19,155 bases of DNA from Bacteroidota bacterium (GTDB taxonomy: Bacteria > Bacteroidota > Bacteroidia > B-17B0 > Aurantibacillaceae), in assembly GCA_947449125.1 (NCBI GenBank), contig CANFQR010000003.1:1-19155 (forward strand). The letters run 5' to 3'. Numbering within the stretch: the first letter of the stretch is position 1; each line of letters starts with the position of its first letter. Of this stretch, positions 1-6,699 are shown in pieces. Position numbers and translations under genes: made by a program. The notes under the pieces are model-generated. The model searched no databases. It was not told where the DNA came from and was given only the letters and a program-made list of their open reading frames with translations.

Positions 1-253
1 ATGAACTGTGTACTGTTTTGTAATAGGTTGAATGATTTATTAATAACCACATAATTGTGGAAACAAAACCGGCAAATGAAATGCAGGCAGTTAAATTCTC
101 TCCTGTCCATTGATGAAATCGGTTTATGTTTTTTGGAAATTTATAAAGTGGCGCAATTAAATTGTCCTTACATCCTAGATATGAACAAGTAATATGTTGT
201 GTAAATGTATAACCGTTTTTAGTAGGAATCAGATTTTCGGATTTGAAAAACAC
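1..253 (-). CDS. Partial hypothetical membrane protein, runs off left edge
   Basis: On the minus strand a frame stays open for 84 codons from a GTG at 253 (directly after a TAA at 254-256) to the window edge. The translation looks like real protein: it contains LGCKDNLIAPLYKFPKNINR and a hydrophobic segment around ACISFAGFVSTIMWLLI that could span the membrane. An open frame this long is unlikely by chance in DNA this AT-rich. The GTG has no obvious ribosome binding site and lies inside the end of the upstream open frame (219-416), one base out of register with it. This may therefore be the continuation of that frame after a single-base indel rather than a separate gene. I do not recognise the family. 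The C-terminus is beyond the window. Confidence 0.5.
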   Translation of the reverse strand, partial: MFFKSENLIPTKNGYTFTQHITCSYLGCKDNLIAPLYKFPKNINRFHQWTGENLTACISFAGFVSTIMWLLINHSTYYKTVHSS

Positions 254-416
254 TTAAATAGTAAGCAACTACTAAATAGATAATGATAAGACTTAAAGTT
301 ATCAGCAAAGACGCCCATGCCATAACGAAATCAAAAGCAAGCGGATTAGATTCTTTATTTAAATTTGGTGTTAGTTGATAGGTGCAATTGCCATTGTAAC
401 TGTTAGAAAAAAGCAA
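219..416 (-). CDS. Small hydrophobic ORF, probable N-terminal part of the left-edge membrane protein
   Basis: A 65-codon minus-strand frame opens with TTG at 416, directly after an in-frame TAG. An internal ATG at 321-323 is the alternative start. From that ATG the product is almost entirely one transmembrane helix (AWASLLITLSLIIIYLVVAY), followed by a short basic tail and a TAA at 219-221. The last 35 bases overlap the frame at 1-253. Removing one base from the A5 run at 246-250 (T5 on the coding strand) would fuse both frames into one protein with at least two membrane helices, reading LSVFKSENLIPTKNG across the junction. I see no classical slippery heptamer. It could be a short translationally coupled membrane protein, a decaying gene or an assembly error; the indel reading seems most likely. 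Family not recognised. Confidence 0.4.
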   Translation of the reverse strand: MLFSNSYNGNCTYQLTPNLNKESNPLAFDFVMAWASLLITLSLIIIYLVVAYYLSVFQIRKSDSY

Positions 417-565
417 CTAGTTTTTTGTTATAATAAATTTTGTTCGTTGAAATATTAATTGGATTTTTTAACTTTTAAATGTTGTGTTGTATCGTTATTT
501 TTTCCTGAAACAAAAAACAGGAACAGTTATGAAAAATTGAGGAGGTGTTTTAAAAAAAATATGTC

Positions 566-592
566 AAAAAAAAACCCCGCTTTTGCGGGGCT
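566..592 (-). terminator. Strong rho-independent terminator of the H1-like gene
   Basis: A GC-only hairpin has arms CCCCGC (575-580) and GCGGGG (585-590) around a TTTT loop. Read on the minus strand it is followed by nine T residues (566-574). It begins a few bases after the stop codon of the lysine-rich gene at 598-753. It is the clearest intrinsic terminator in the window. Confidence 0.9.
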
Positions 593-597
593 TATTT

Positions 598-753
598 TTA
601 CTTTTTCTTAGCTGCTTTTTTAGGAGCTGCTTTTTTAACTGCTTTTTTAGGAGCTGCTTTTTTAACTGCTTTTTTAGGAGCTGCTTTTTTAACTGCTTTT
701 TTAGGAGCTGCTTTTTTTGCTGGTGCTTTTTTAGCTGTTGCTTTTTTTGCCAT
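598..753 (-). CDS. Histone H1-like Lys/Ala/Pro-rich DNA-binding protein (51 aa)
   Basis: The frame starts at ATG 751-753 and ends with TAA at 598-600. The product begins MAKKATAKKAPAKKAAPKKA and consists of 23 Lys, 18 Ala, 5 Pro, 3 Val, one Thr and the start Met; there are no acidic or aromatic residues. This matches the low-complexity AKKA/PKKA tails of H1-like nucleoid proteins common in Bacteroidota and of the chlamydial Hc proteins. The likely role, inferred from composition and family, is sequence-independent DNA or RNA binding and nucleoid compaction. The body is a 9-residue unit KKAAPKKAV repeated three times plus a partial fourth. It stands alone, with AT-rich DNA upstream and its own strong terminator downstream, which suggests a highly expressed monocistronic message. 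The opposite strand is also open but encodes only a Cys/Phe-rich mirror image of this repeat. Confidence 0.85.
   Translation of the reverse strand: MAKKATAKKAPAKKAAPKKAVKKAAPKKAVKKAAPKKAVKKAAPKKAAKKK
610..717 (-). repeat. 27-bp in-frame tandem repeat, four units
   Basis: Within the H1-like gene a 27-bp unit encoding KKAAPKKAV occurs three times with identical nucleotides. A fourth unit differs only in its last codon (GCT for GTT). Identity at synonymous positions points to recent slippage or recombinational amplification rather than old protein repeats. The copy number is likely to vary between strains. Confidence 0.9.
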
Positions 754-1001
754 GGTTTTTTGTTTTTGAGATTTGTTGATACGAAGTAAATAATTTTTTT
801 ATTCTTATCTAATTATTAGCTATTTATTTTTTCAACATCAATTTGTTGAAATTGTTAATAGTGTAAAAATTACAAAATCGTTTTTTAAACAGATTAAAAA
901 TAAAATTAGAAATAATATTGTTGACTCTTTGAGAGTATTGAAAATAGAGATGTTTCATGAGTCGTTGATTTTTTTATTTAAAAATAAAAAGCAAACTTTT
1001 T
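754..1001. other. AT-rich intergenic region, no gene found
   Basis: These 248 bases separate two minus-strand genes and must hold the promoter and leader of the H1-like gene, but no clean -33/-7 pair could be picked. A purely A/T inverted repeat at 971-990 (arms TTTTTATTT and AAATAAAAA) lies just past the stop of the upstream lipoprotein gene and might act as a weak transcription end. A small inverted repeat (ACTC/GAGT) lies near 925-935. No coding frame is supported. Confidence 0.5.
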
Positions 1002-2639
1002 TTATTCTTTAATTAAAATTTCTTCCTCTATTTCCCAGTCGGGTAATACTTTTATTTTTTTTGAATAAATAAAAACATGTTCGGGCTGTTTATCAAAAAT
1101 TAAATTTCCTGTGTCCCATTTTTTATTTTCATTGTCGTCATAAATTATTTTAAGTTGATACGAACCTGGTATTATCTCAGTAAAATCAATGGTTTTGTTG
1201 TTGCTTTCAGACAAACTAATAGTAGAGTATTTTTCTTGCGAAACTATTCCCTGTTCATTTACAAGTTGCACAATGTAAGTTTGCTTTTTATTGAAAAGTA
1301 ATTTTACAGCAACTGTTCCAAATTCAATTTCACTTTTAGTTACAAACGAATTTTTTAAACTATCATTAACAACACCTTTGTAATCGATAAAGGCAGCTGT
1401 GTCAATTTTTATTGTGTAATCACTACCTTGCTTAAGATTATTAGTTATTTCAATGGTACTTATGTTTAACCATCTGTATTTAATTTGTTCGTTATTTATT
1501 ACACTATCTTTTTTACTGCTTAAATGAATTTTACGTAAATCAATTTTAGTAGTGTCCATCCAATTATAAAAGGACAGCTGTAATTTTTTGTTTAGCGCCA
1601 AAAAACCATTAGTCGTATTTGTAGAAAAGTTGACTTTTTTCTTTAATGTATTTTGTTTTGGAAGTTTTATAATTAAGGTATCTGTGTTTTTATAAGTTAA
1701 ATTCTTAATAATTACAGCTAAGGTGTCTTTTAAATTTTTATAATAAAACGATAGCGTATCTTTCTCATTATTCGGATTAATTTCAAAAATATTTTTATTA
1801 TCATTATAATTTAAAGCGCTTATGCGACTTACACATTTAGTATTGAAAATAATTTGACAATAGCCGTAGTAGGGGTTATTTATTTTTTTTACAAAAGATT
1901 TTGAAGGCTTCTCTTTAAATAATTTTAAATTTAAAGTTGTGTCATGTAAAAGCTGAAATTTTGAATTTAAAAATGCAATTTCTTCAGTTTCTCCATCGTA
2001 AAGCAGGTTTTTGTTAAGATCAGAAAAACCATAAACAGAATAATTATTATTTGGCATATTTCTAAATGAAAACGAGCCATCATCTGAAGTTCTACAATAA
2101 TAGTTTGGTGTATTTTTATAAGGTATACTATCTGTTTTTTCTATTCCAGTATATAAACCTACAATAATATTTTTTTCGACATTTTTATTAAATGCATTTA
2201 CAACGTAGCCTTTAATTTTTATGGAATCAACATAATTGCCTGTAGAAAATACATATTCAAAATTATCGGCGCTATTTCCTTCGGTCATGTCGCAAATAGA
2301 TTTACCAAAGTTTATGCGATAGGTAGTATTTGGTTTAAGTAATTGCTTTTTAAACGATATAAGTATCTTTTTTCCATCACTTTCTATCTCTGGTTCAAAA
2401 TTAAGTTGAGGAGAAATAATCAATTCAGATTTTAGATTAGAAAGTTTTATATGCTCATCAAATTTTAATTCAATAAAATCTGAATTAAAATTAACTGAAT
2501 TAATTTTTGGAATCGCTTCAATTAATTTAGGAGGATTTAAATCACGTTTACCTCCTGTTAAAACACCAACTTGAGCGCATTTAACAAATAGTGTTAAAAT
2601 AACAGAACAAAGGATTAGTTTAATTGCCGATTTAATCAT
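1002..2639 (-). CDS. Ig-like (SbsA/Big_5-type) domain lipoprotein
   Basis: The product is 545 residues long and starts at ATG 2637-2639. An N-terminal hydrophobic segment ends at Cys21 (LFVKC), followed by CAQVGVLTGGKRDLNPPKLI. This Cys-x-x-x-G...GGxxDxxPP signature is typical of Bacteroidota Ig-like surface or periplasmic lipoproteins. Lys at -1 of the lipobox is unusual, so lipidation is inferred. Residues about 34-135 fit an SbsA-like Ig domain (FDEHIKLSNLKSELIISPQL, ending in an INFGKSICD-type strand). The rest is beta-rich, with a carboxypeptidase-regulatory-like stretch around 140-215 (GYVVNAF...FSFRNMPNNNYSVYGFSDLNKN) and a similar DDNENKKWDTG stretch near the C-terminus. It probably acts at the cell envelope; no enzymatic motif was seen and the exact role is unknown. 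It is divergent from the radical SAM gene, with only about 50 bases between them. Confidence 0.8.
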   Translation of the reverse strand: MIKSAIKLILCSVILTLFVKCAQVGVLTGGKRDLNPPKLIEAIPKINSVNFNSDFIELKFDEHIKLSNLKSELIISPQLNFEPEIESDGKKILISFKKQLLKPNTTYRINFGKSICDMTEGNSADNFEYVFSTGNYVDSIKIKGYVVNAFNKNVEKNIIVGLYTGIEKTDSIPYKNTPNYYCRTSDDGSFSFRNMPNNNYSVYGFSDLNKNLLYDGETEEIAFLNSKFQLLHDTTLNLKLFKEKPSKSFVKKINNPYYGYCQIIFNTKCVSRISALNYNDNKNIFEINPNNEKDTLSFYYKNLKDTLAVIIKNLTYKNTDTLIIKLPKQNTLKKKVNFSTNTTNGFLALNKKLQLSFYNWMDTTKIDLRKIHLSSKKDSVINNEQIKYRWLNISTIEITNNLKQGSDYTIKIDTAAFIDYKGVVNDSLKNSFVTKSEIEFGTVAVKLLFNKKQTYIVQLVNEQGIVSQEKYSTISLSESNNKTIDFTEIIPGSYQLKIIYDDNENKKWDTGNLIFDKQPEHVFIYSKKIKVLPDWEIEEEILIKE

Positions 2640-2680
2640 TAATAAAATGTGTAAAAGTAAAACATTATTCTGTTAAAGTA

Positions 2681-2688
2681 TATCTTTG
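2681..2688 (+). promoter_or_regulatory. -7 promoter element of the radical SAM gene
   Basis: TATCTTTG matches the Bacteroidota -7 consensus TAnnTTTG exactly. No good -33 TTTG was seen at the usual distance. Transcription from it would begin near 2692-2695, which argues against the TTG at 2686 as start codon and for the TTG at 2698 on a nearly leaderless message. Confidence 0.55.
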
Positions 2689-2697
2689 TATTTAGCA

Positions 2698-3717
2698 TTG
2701 TTTACATATTATATTAAAATATTCAAAAAACTAACAGGTTATAAAGTTTTAAATTTTATAAAATTATTTATTGGATTTTATTATTCGAGAATCATTAATA
2801 AACCTTTGCAATTAGGGTTACCCGTATTTATTAGTATTGAACCAACCACGAGTTGCAATTTAAGATGTCCTCAATGTCCAAGTGGATTGCGAGAATTTAC
2901 AAGACCTACAGGGATGCTTCAAGATAAGTTGTTTGAAAGTATCATATTTCAAACAAAGAAATACTTACATAGTCTTACTTTTTATTTTCAGGGTGAGCCA
3001 TATTTAAATCCGGATTTTTTGAAGATGGTATCTTTTGCTTCTAAGAACAATATTTACACAATAACAAGTACAAATGCACATTATTTAAATGAAGAGAATG
3101 CAAGGCAAACAATATTAAGCGGGTTGGATAAATTAATCATATCAGTGGATGGAATAACTCAGGAGGTTTATGAAAAATATAGACAAGGAGGGCAAATAAC
3201 TAAAGTATTTGAGGGAACAAGAGAAATATTAAAACAAAAAAAGATTTTAAAAAGCAAAACACCTCATGTCGTTTGGCAATTTGTTGTGTTTAAAACAAAT
3301 GAACACCAAATATCGGATGTGAAAAGAATAGCAAAAGACTTGGGGGTTAATGAAGTTAAAATTAAAACAGCTCAAATTTATGATTTTGAAGACGGACATA
3401 ATTTAATTCCTGAAAATGATAAGTATACCAGATACAAAAAAGATGATTCTGGAAAATTTGTAATTAAAAATAAATTATTAAATCAATGCTGGCGAATGTG
3501 GCAAGGTTGCGCGGTTACTTGGGATGGTAGTATAGTGCCTTGTTGTTTTGACAAAGATGCAAAGTACAAATTAGGCCAACTTAAATCAGAAAGTTTTAAT
3601 AGTATATGGTTTTCTGATGAATATAATAAGTTTAGAAAGTCAATTTTAAAAAGCAGGAATCAAATAGATATTTGTAATAATTGTACTGAAGGCACAAGTG
3701 TTTGGGTAAAAGATTAA
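2698..3717 (+). CDS. Radical SAM protein with SPASM domain
   Basis: The protein has 339 residues if started at TTG 2698; a TTG at 2686 gives four more but overlaps the -7 box. The radical SAM cluster motif is C53-x3-C57-x2-C60 in EPTTSCNLRCPQCPSG, followed by the SAM-binding strand FQGEPYLN and the ISVDG strand. The C-terminal SPASM region has Cys at 264, 271, 282, 283, 326 and 329 (CWRMWQGC, VPCCFDKD, DICNNC), ready to hold extra Fe-S clusters. The architecture is that of SPASM enzymes that modify peptides or proteins or other small substrates; the substrate cannot be named. No precursor peptide gene or transporter lies beside it, so a peptide-maturation cluster is not supported here. Close homologues appear to be a conserved single gene in Bacteroidota (from memory of the family). 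It converges on the acyl-CoA ligase gene 38 bases downstream. Confidence 0.85.
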   Translation: MFTYYIKIFKKLTGYKVLNFIKLFIGFYYSRIINKPLQLGLPVFISIEPTTSCNLRCPQCPSGLREFTRPTGMLQDKLFESIIFQTKKYLHSLTFYFQGEPYLNPDFLKMVSFASKNNIYTITSTNAHYLNEENARQTILSGLDKLIISVDGITQEVYEKYRQGGQITKVFEGTREILKQKKILKSKTPHVVWQFVVFKTNEHQISDVKRIAKDLGVNEVKIKTAQIYDFEDGHNLIPENDKYTRYKKDDSGKFVIKNKLLNQCWRMWQGCAVTWDGSIVPCCFDKDAKYKLGQLKSESFNSIWFSDEYNKFRKSILKSRNQIDICNNCTEGTSVWVKD

Positions 3718-3755
3718 TGTAAATTTTAAATTAGATATAAAAAACTTAAACCCTA

Positions 3756-5531
3756 TTATTCTACTGCTCCAAAAATTGTATTAATAACTGCTCTGTTTTT
3801 TTCAACAATTATTTTCCTTTTTAAGCTGAGTTTAGGTGTAATTTCTCCTGTTTCTACGCTCCAATTGGCATTAATAATTTGGCAACGTTTAAGTTGTTCA
3901 AAAGGAGCTAACGAATTGTTTACTTTTTTTATGTGATTATTAATTAAGGATTTTAATTCATCATGTTCATGTAAATTTTCTACCCCATTAAAAGAAATTG
4001 TTTTTGTAACGCAAAATTCTTTGAAGTTTGACAGAGAAGGAATGATTAACGCGGAAGCAAATTTTTGACCTTCGCCCACTACGATGCAGTGTTCAATAAA
4101 TTTACATTCTTTTAATTTGTTTTCAATTGCAACCGGAGAAATGTATTTTCCAGCATTGCTTTTAAAAATTTCTTTTTTTCGATCGGTTATTTTTAAGAAT
4201 TTGTTATCCACCATTGTTCCAATATCACCAGTATGAAACCATCCGTCCTTATTAATTACCTCTGCAGTTGCTTCTGGGTTTTTATAATAACCCATCATCA
4301 AGCTTGGGCCTTTCATTAAAATTTCACCATCTTCTTCAGCAATTTTTACCTGTGTATTATCAATAACTTGGCCAACTGTACCAAACATACTTCCGCCTTT
4401 ACCCAATCGGTTAACAGAAACTACTACACAGGTTTCGGTTAAACCATAGCCCTGAAGTAATTTTATTTTAGCGCAAGTAAATATTCTCTCTATTTTGGGA
4501 TTTAATGCTGCGCCACCACTAACAATTATATCAACATTTCCGCCAATAGCTGCTCTCCATTTTTTGTATACTAAGATATCGCAAATTTTACGTTGAAATT
4601 CATACCACAATCCATTTGCACCATCTAACTCATATTGTTGAGCAATTTTTAAACTCCAATTAAAAATTTTCTTTTTAAAACCTTCCAATTTTTCACCTGC
4701 CGTCATTATTTTTTCTAATACTCTTTCCAACACTCTTGGCACGGCAACAAACGCATTTGGTTTTATCTCACGACAGTTGTCGCCAATAGTTTCAAAGCTT
4801 TCGGCATAATAAATACTTATGTTGTGAAATAAATATAATGTATTTAAAAATCGTTCGTAAACATGATTAAGTGGCAAAAAACTTAATGCGCGCCATTTTG
4901 GGGTAAATGGAGCAATATCTTTTGTTATTAAAACATTTTCCACCAAATTTTTATGCGAAATCATTACTCCTTTTGGCTGACCTGTAGTGCCTGATGTATA
5001 AAGCAGCGTAAGCAAATCATTTTCTGAAATTTCTTTTTTTATACTTTCAATTTTTTCCAAGTTTAAATGCTGTTTCCCTGATTCTAAAAAATCAGAGAAT
5101 GATTTTACACCGTCAATTTTTGTAAAACTTATAACGTATTTTAAATGCGGCAATTCATTTTCTATACTGACTAGTTTTTGATAAGTAGATTTTTCTGAGA
5201 TAAAAATAATTTTTGCTTCACAATGGTTTAAAATATATTTTAAATCATCTTGACTTATTGTTGGAAAAATTGGAGCAGAGGGCATTGCTACTTGTTGCGA
5301 TCCGTAATCAACAAAATTCCAGGCAGGCATATTTCCGGCCATAATAGCCACTTTATCATTTTTTTGTAAGCCAAGATGCAGTAGCGCCGAACTTACATAA
5401 TTGGAATTAGTTACAAAATCTGTAACGCTATATGACACCCATTTTTTATTTTCTTTAGCATTTAAAATGTCATGCTTTTGGGATGTTATTTTTAGGTTAT
5501 CTAAAATGTCAAAAACTCGTTTAATTTCCAT
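3756..5531 (-). CDS. Long-chain fatty acid--CoA ligase (AMP-forming)
   Basis: This is a 591-residue member of the adenylate-forming (ANL) superfamily, of the FAA1/FadD15-like long-chain acyl-CoA synthetase type. It activates a fatty acid with ATP to an acyl-AMP and transfers it to CoA, in the cytoplasm or at the inner membrane. Motifs in order: P-loop-like YTSGTTGQPKG at 178-188; the LPLNHVYER segment near 219-227; GYGLTET at 361-367; WFHTGDIG at 431-438; the hinge TDRKKEIFKSNAGKYISP at 449-466; and the C-terminal catalytic Lys in EITPKLSLKRK at about 567. The length of about 600 is normal for this subfamily and all key motifs are present. The ATG start is 89 bases from the divergent hldD. 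It could feed beta-oxidation together with the enoyl-CoA hydratase further right, but the two are not linked in an operon. Confidence 0.93.
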   Translation of the reverse strand: MEIKRVFDILDNLKITSQKHDILNAKENKKWVSYSVTDFVTNSNYVSSALLHLGLQKNDKVAIMAGNMPAWNFVDYGSQQVAMPSAPIFPTISQDDLKYILNHCEAKIIFISEKSTYQKLVSIENELPHLKYVISFTKIDGVKSFSDFLESGKQHLNLEKIESIKKEISENDLLTLLYTSGTTGQPKGVMISHKNLVENVLITKDIAPFTPKWRALSFLPLNHVYERFLNTLYLFHNISIYYAESFETIGDNCREIKPNAFVAVPRVLERVLEKIMTAGEKLEGFKKKIFNWSLKIAQQYELDGANGLWYEFQRKICDILVYKKWRAAIGGNVDIIVSGGAALNPKIERIFTCAKIKLLQGYGLTETCVVVSVNRLGKGGSMFGTVGQVIDNTQVKIAEEDGEILMKGPSLMMGYYKNPEATAEVINKDGWFHTGDIGTMVDNKFLKITDRKKEIFKSNAGKYISPVAIENKLKECKFIEHCIVVGEGQKFASALIIPSLSNFKEFCVTKTISFNGVENLHEHDELKSLINNHIKKVNNSLAPFEQLKRCQIINANWSVETGEITPKLSLKRKIIVEKNRAVINTIFGAVE

Positions 5532-5596
5532 AATATGTAATCTAATTTCAATAAAAAATCGAAATATACAAAATCATAATTATAGCCTTATTTTGC

Positions 5597-5604
5597 TAAC
5601 TTTG
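5597..5604 (+). promoter_or_regulatory. Putative -7 promoter element of hldD
   Basis: TAACTTTG fits TAnnTTTG and ends 16 bases before the hldD ATG. No clear -33 TTTG lies about 20 bases upstream, so this rests on one box and its position. Confidence 0.45.
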
Positions 5605-5620
5605 GTTTTCAAATTTTTTT

Positions 5621-6586
5621 ATGATTGTTATTACAGGTTCAGCAGGATTTATTGGAAGCGGATTAGTTTCAAAATTTAATGCAGAGGGCATTACAGATTT
5701 AATTTTAGTAGATGACTTTTCATCAAAAGAAAAATTACCAAATCACGCCACAAAAAAAAATATTGAAAAGATAGACCGCACTAATTTTATGGAGTGGTTT
5801 AAAAAAAACAAACACCTCGTAAATTATGTAATTCACATTGGAGCTAGAACAGATACTACCGAAAAGGATATAACTATATTAAATGAATTAAATTTGAATT
5901 ACACCAAAGATATTTGGAATATTTGCTCCGAAAATAAAATACCTCTTATTTACGCCTCTTCAGCGGCTACATATGGTTTGGGTGAATTTGGTTATAATGA
6001 TGACGAAACAAAAATACCTTTTTTGAAACCCTTAAACCTTTATGGAGAAAGTAAAAATAACTTTGACATTTGGGCACTTGAGCAAAAACAAACGCCACCT
6101 AATTGGTATGGTTTAAAATTTTTTAATGTTTACGGACCAAATGAATATCATAAAAACCGAATGGCTTCAGTAATATTTCATTCATTCCATCAAATTTCTA
6201 AAACCGGAAAAGTAAAATTATTTAAGTCGCATAATCCCGATTATCCTAATGGAGGGCAGTTGCGCGATTTTGTTTATGTTAAAGATGTCATTAATGTAAT
6301 CTGGTTTTTATATTCTAATCAGATTAAAAGCGGAATATATAATTTAGGCAGTGGTAAGGCTCGTACTTTTTTAGATTTGGCCAAAGCAACATTTAATGCA
6401 TTAAATATATATCCGGATATTGAATTTATTGATACCCCTGTTGATATACGCGATAAATACCAATATTTTACTGAGGCAAATATGAGCAAGTTAATAAACG
6501 CAGGTTATAATAAAAGTTTTACCAGTTTAGAAGAAGGTGTTAATGATTATGTAACTAATTATTTGCGTGACACAACATATTTGTAG
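5621..6586 (+). CDS. hldD: ADP-L-glycero-D-manno-heptose 6-epimerase
   Basis: This 321-residue SDR-family epimerase converts ADP-D-glycero-D-manno-heptose to the L-glycero form, the last cytoplasmic step of activated heptose supply for the LPS inner core. The N-terminal Rossmann motif TGSAGFIGSG (5-14) binds NADP. The acidic DDFSS follows beta-2, and the catalytic Tyr-x3-Lys is Y141-GES-K145 in NLYGESKN. The heptose-epimerase-specific segments FFNVYGPNEYHKNRMASVIFH (split over 167-187) and GQLRDFVYVKDV (212-223) are clear, distinguishing it from UDP-glucose 4-epimerases. Length is normal (about 310-325). The other heptose genes (gmhA, hldE, gmhB) are not adjacent. It runs toward the M1 peptidase gene, 113 bases downstream, with no terminator between them. 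Confidence 0.93.
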   Translation: MIVITGSAGFIGSGLVSKFNAEGITDLILVDDFSSKEKLPNHATKKNIEKIDRTNFMEWFKKNKHLVNYVIHIGARTDTTEKDITILNELNLNYTKDIWNICSENKIPLIYASSAATYGLGEFGYNDDETKIPFLKPLNLYGESKNNFDIWALEQKQTPPNWYGLKFFNVYGPNEYHKNRMASVIFHSFHQISKTGKVKLFKSHNPDYPNGGQLRDFVYVKDVINVIWFLYSNQIKSGIYNLGSGKARTFLDLAKATFNALNIYPDIEFIDTPVDIRDKYQYFTEANMSKLINAGYNKSFTSLEEGVNDYVTNYLRDTTYL

Positions 6587-6588
6587 CC

Positions 6589-6672
6589 TTGCGAAAATTT
6601 CTTTATAAACCATTTGCCAGATTTATTTGCTTCTTTACATTATTGACATTGCTTTTATTTATAATTAAATAA
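6589..6672 (+). CDS. Possible 27-residue single-helix membrane peptide
   Basis: Two bases after the hldD stop, a TTG opens a short frame reading LRKFLYKPFARFICFFTLLT followed by LLLFIIK and a TAA. It has a basic N-terminus and one long hydrophobic helix, the layout of small inner-membrane peptides, and its position would allow translation by termination-reinitiation after hldD. Against it: no ATG, no ribosome binding site, and a frame of 27 codons is not rare by chance. It could equally be non-coding spacer. Treat as a candidate only. Confidence 0.25.
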   Translation: MRKFLYKPFARFICFFTLLTLLLFIIK

Positions 6673-6699
6673 ATTTTTATAAATCAATAACCATTACCA

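Noticed and set aside
502-523. Inverted repeat TTCCTG/CAGGAA considered as a terminator
   Set aside because: It has a 10-base loop and no T-run on either side in the needed orientation; probably chance in low-complexity DNA.
539-609. GAGGAGGTG followed by ATG and a 16-codon frame (a Shine-Dalgarno-like start)
   Set aside because: Genes here do not use Shine-Dalgarno sequences, the spacing is long, and the frame consists of the terminator hairpin and the end of the H1-like gene.
583-789. Plus-strand open frame rich in Cys and Phe (repeats of CFFRSCFFN)
   Set aside because: It is the exact antisense of the Lys/Ala repeat gene on the minus strand; the Cys/Phe pattern is the mirror of AAA/GCA codons, and it crosses the terminator hairpin.
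5401-5679. Plus-strand open frame across the start of the acyl-CoA ligase and hldD
   Set aside because: It is antisense to well-supported ligase codons and overlaps the start of hldD in another frame; its composition is not protein-like.
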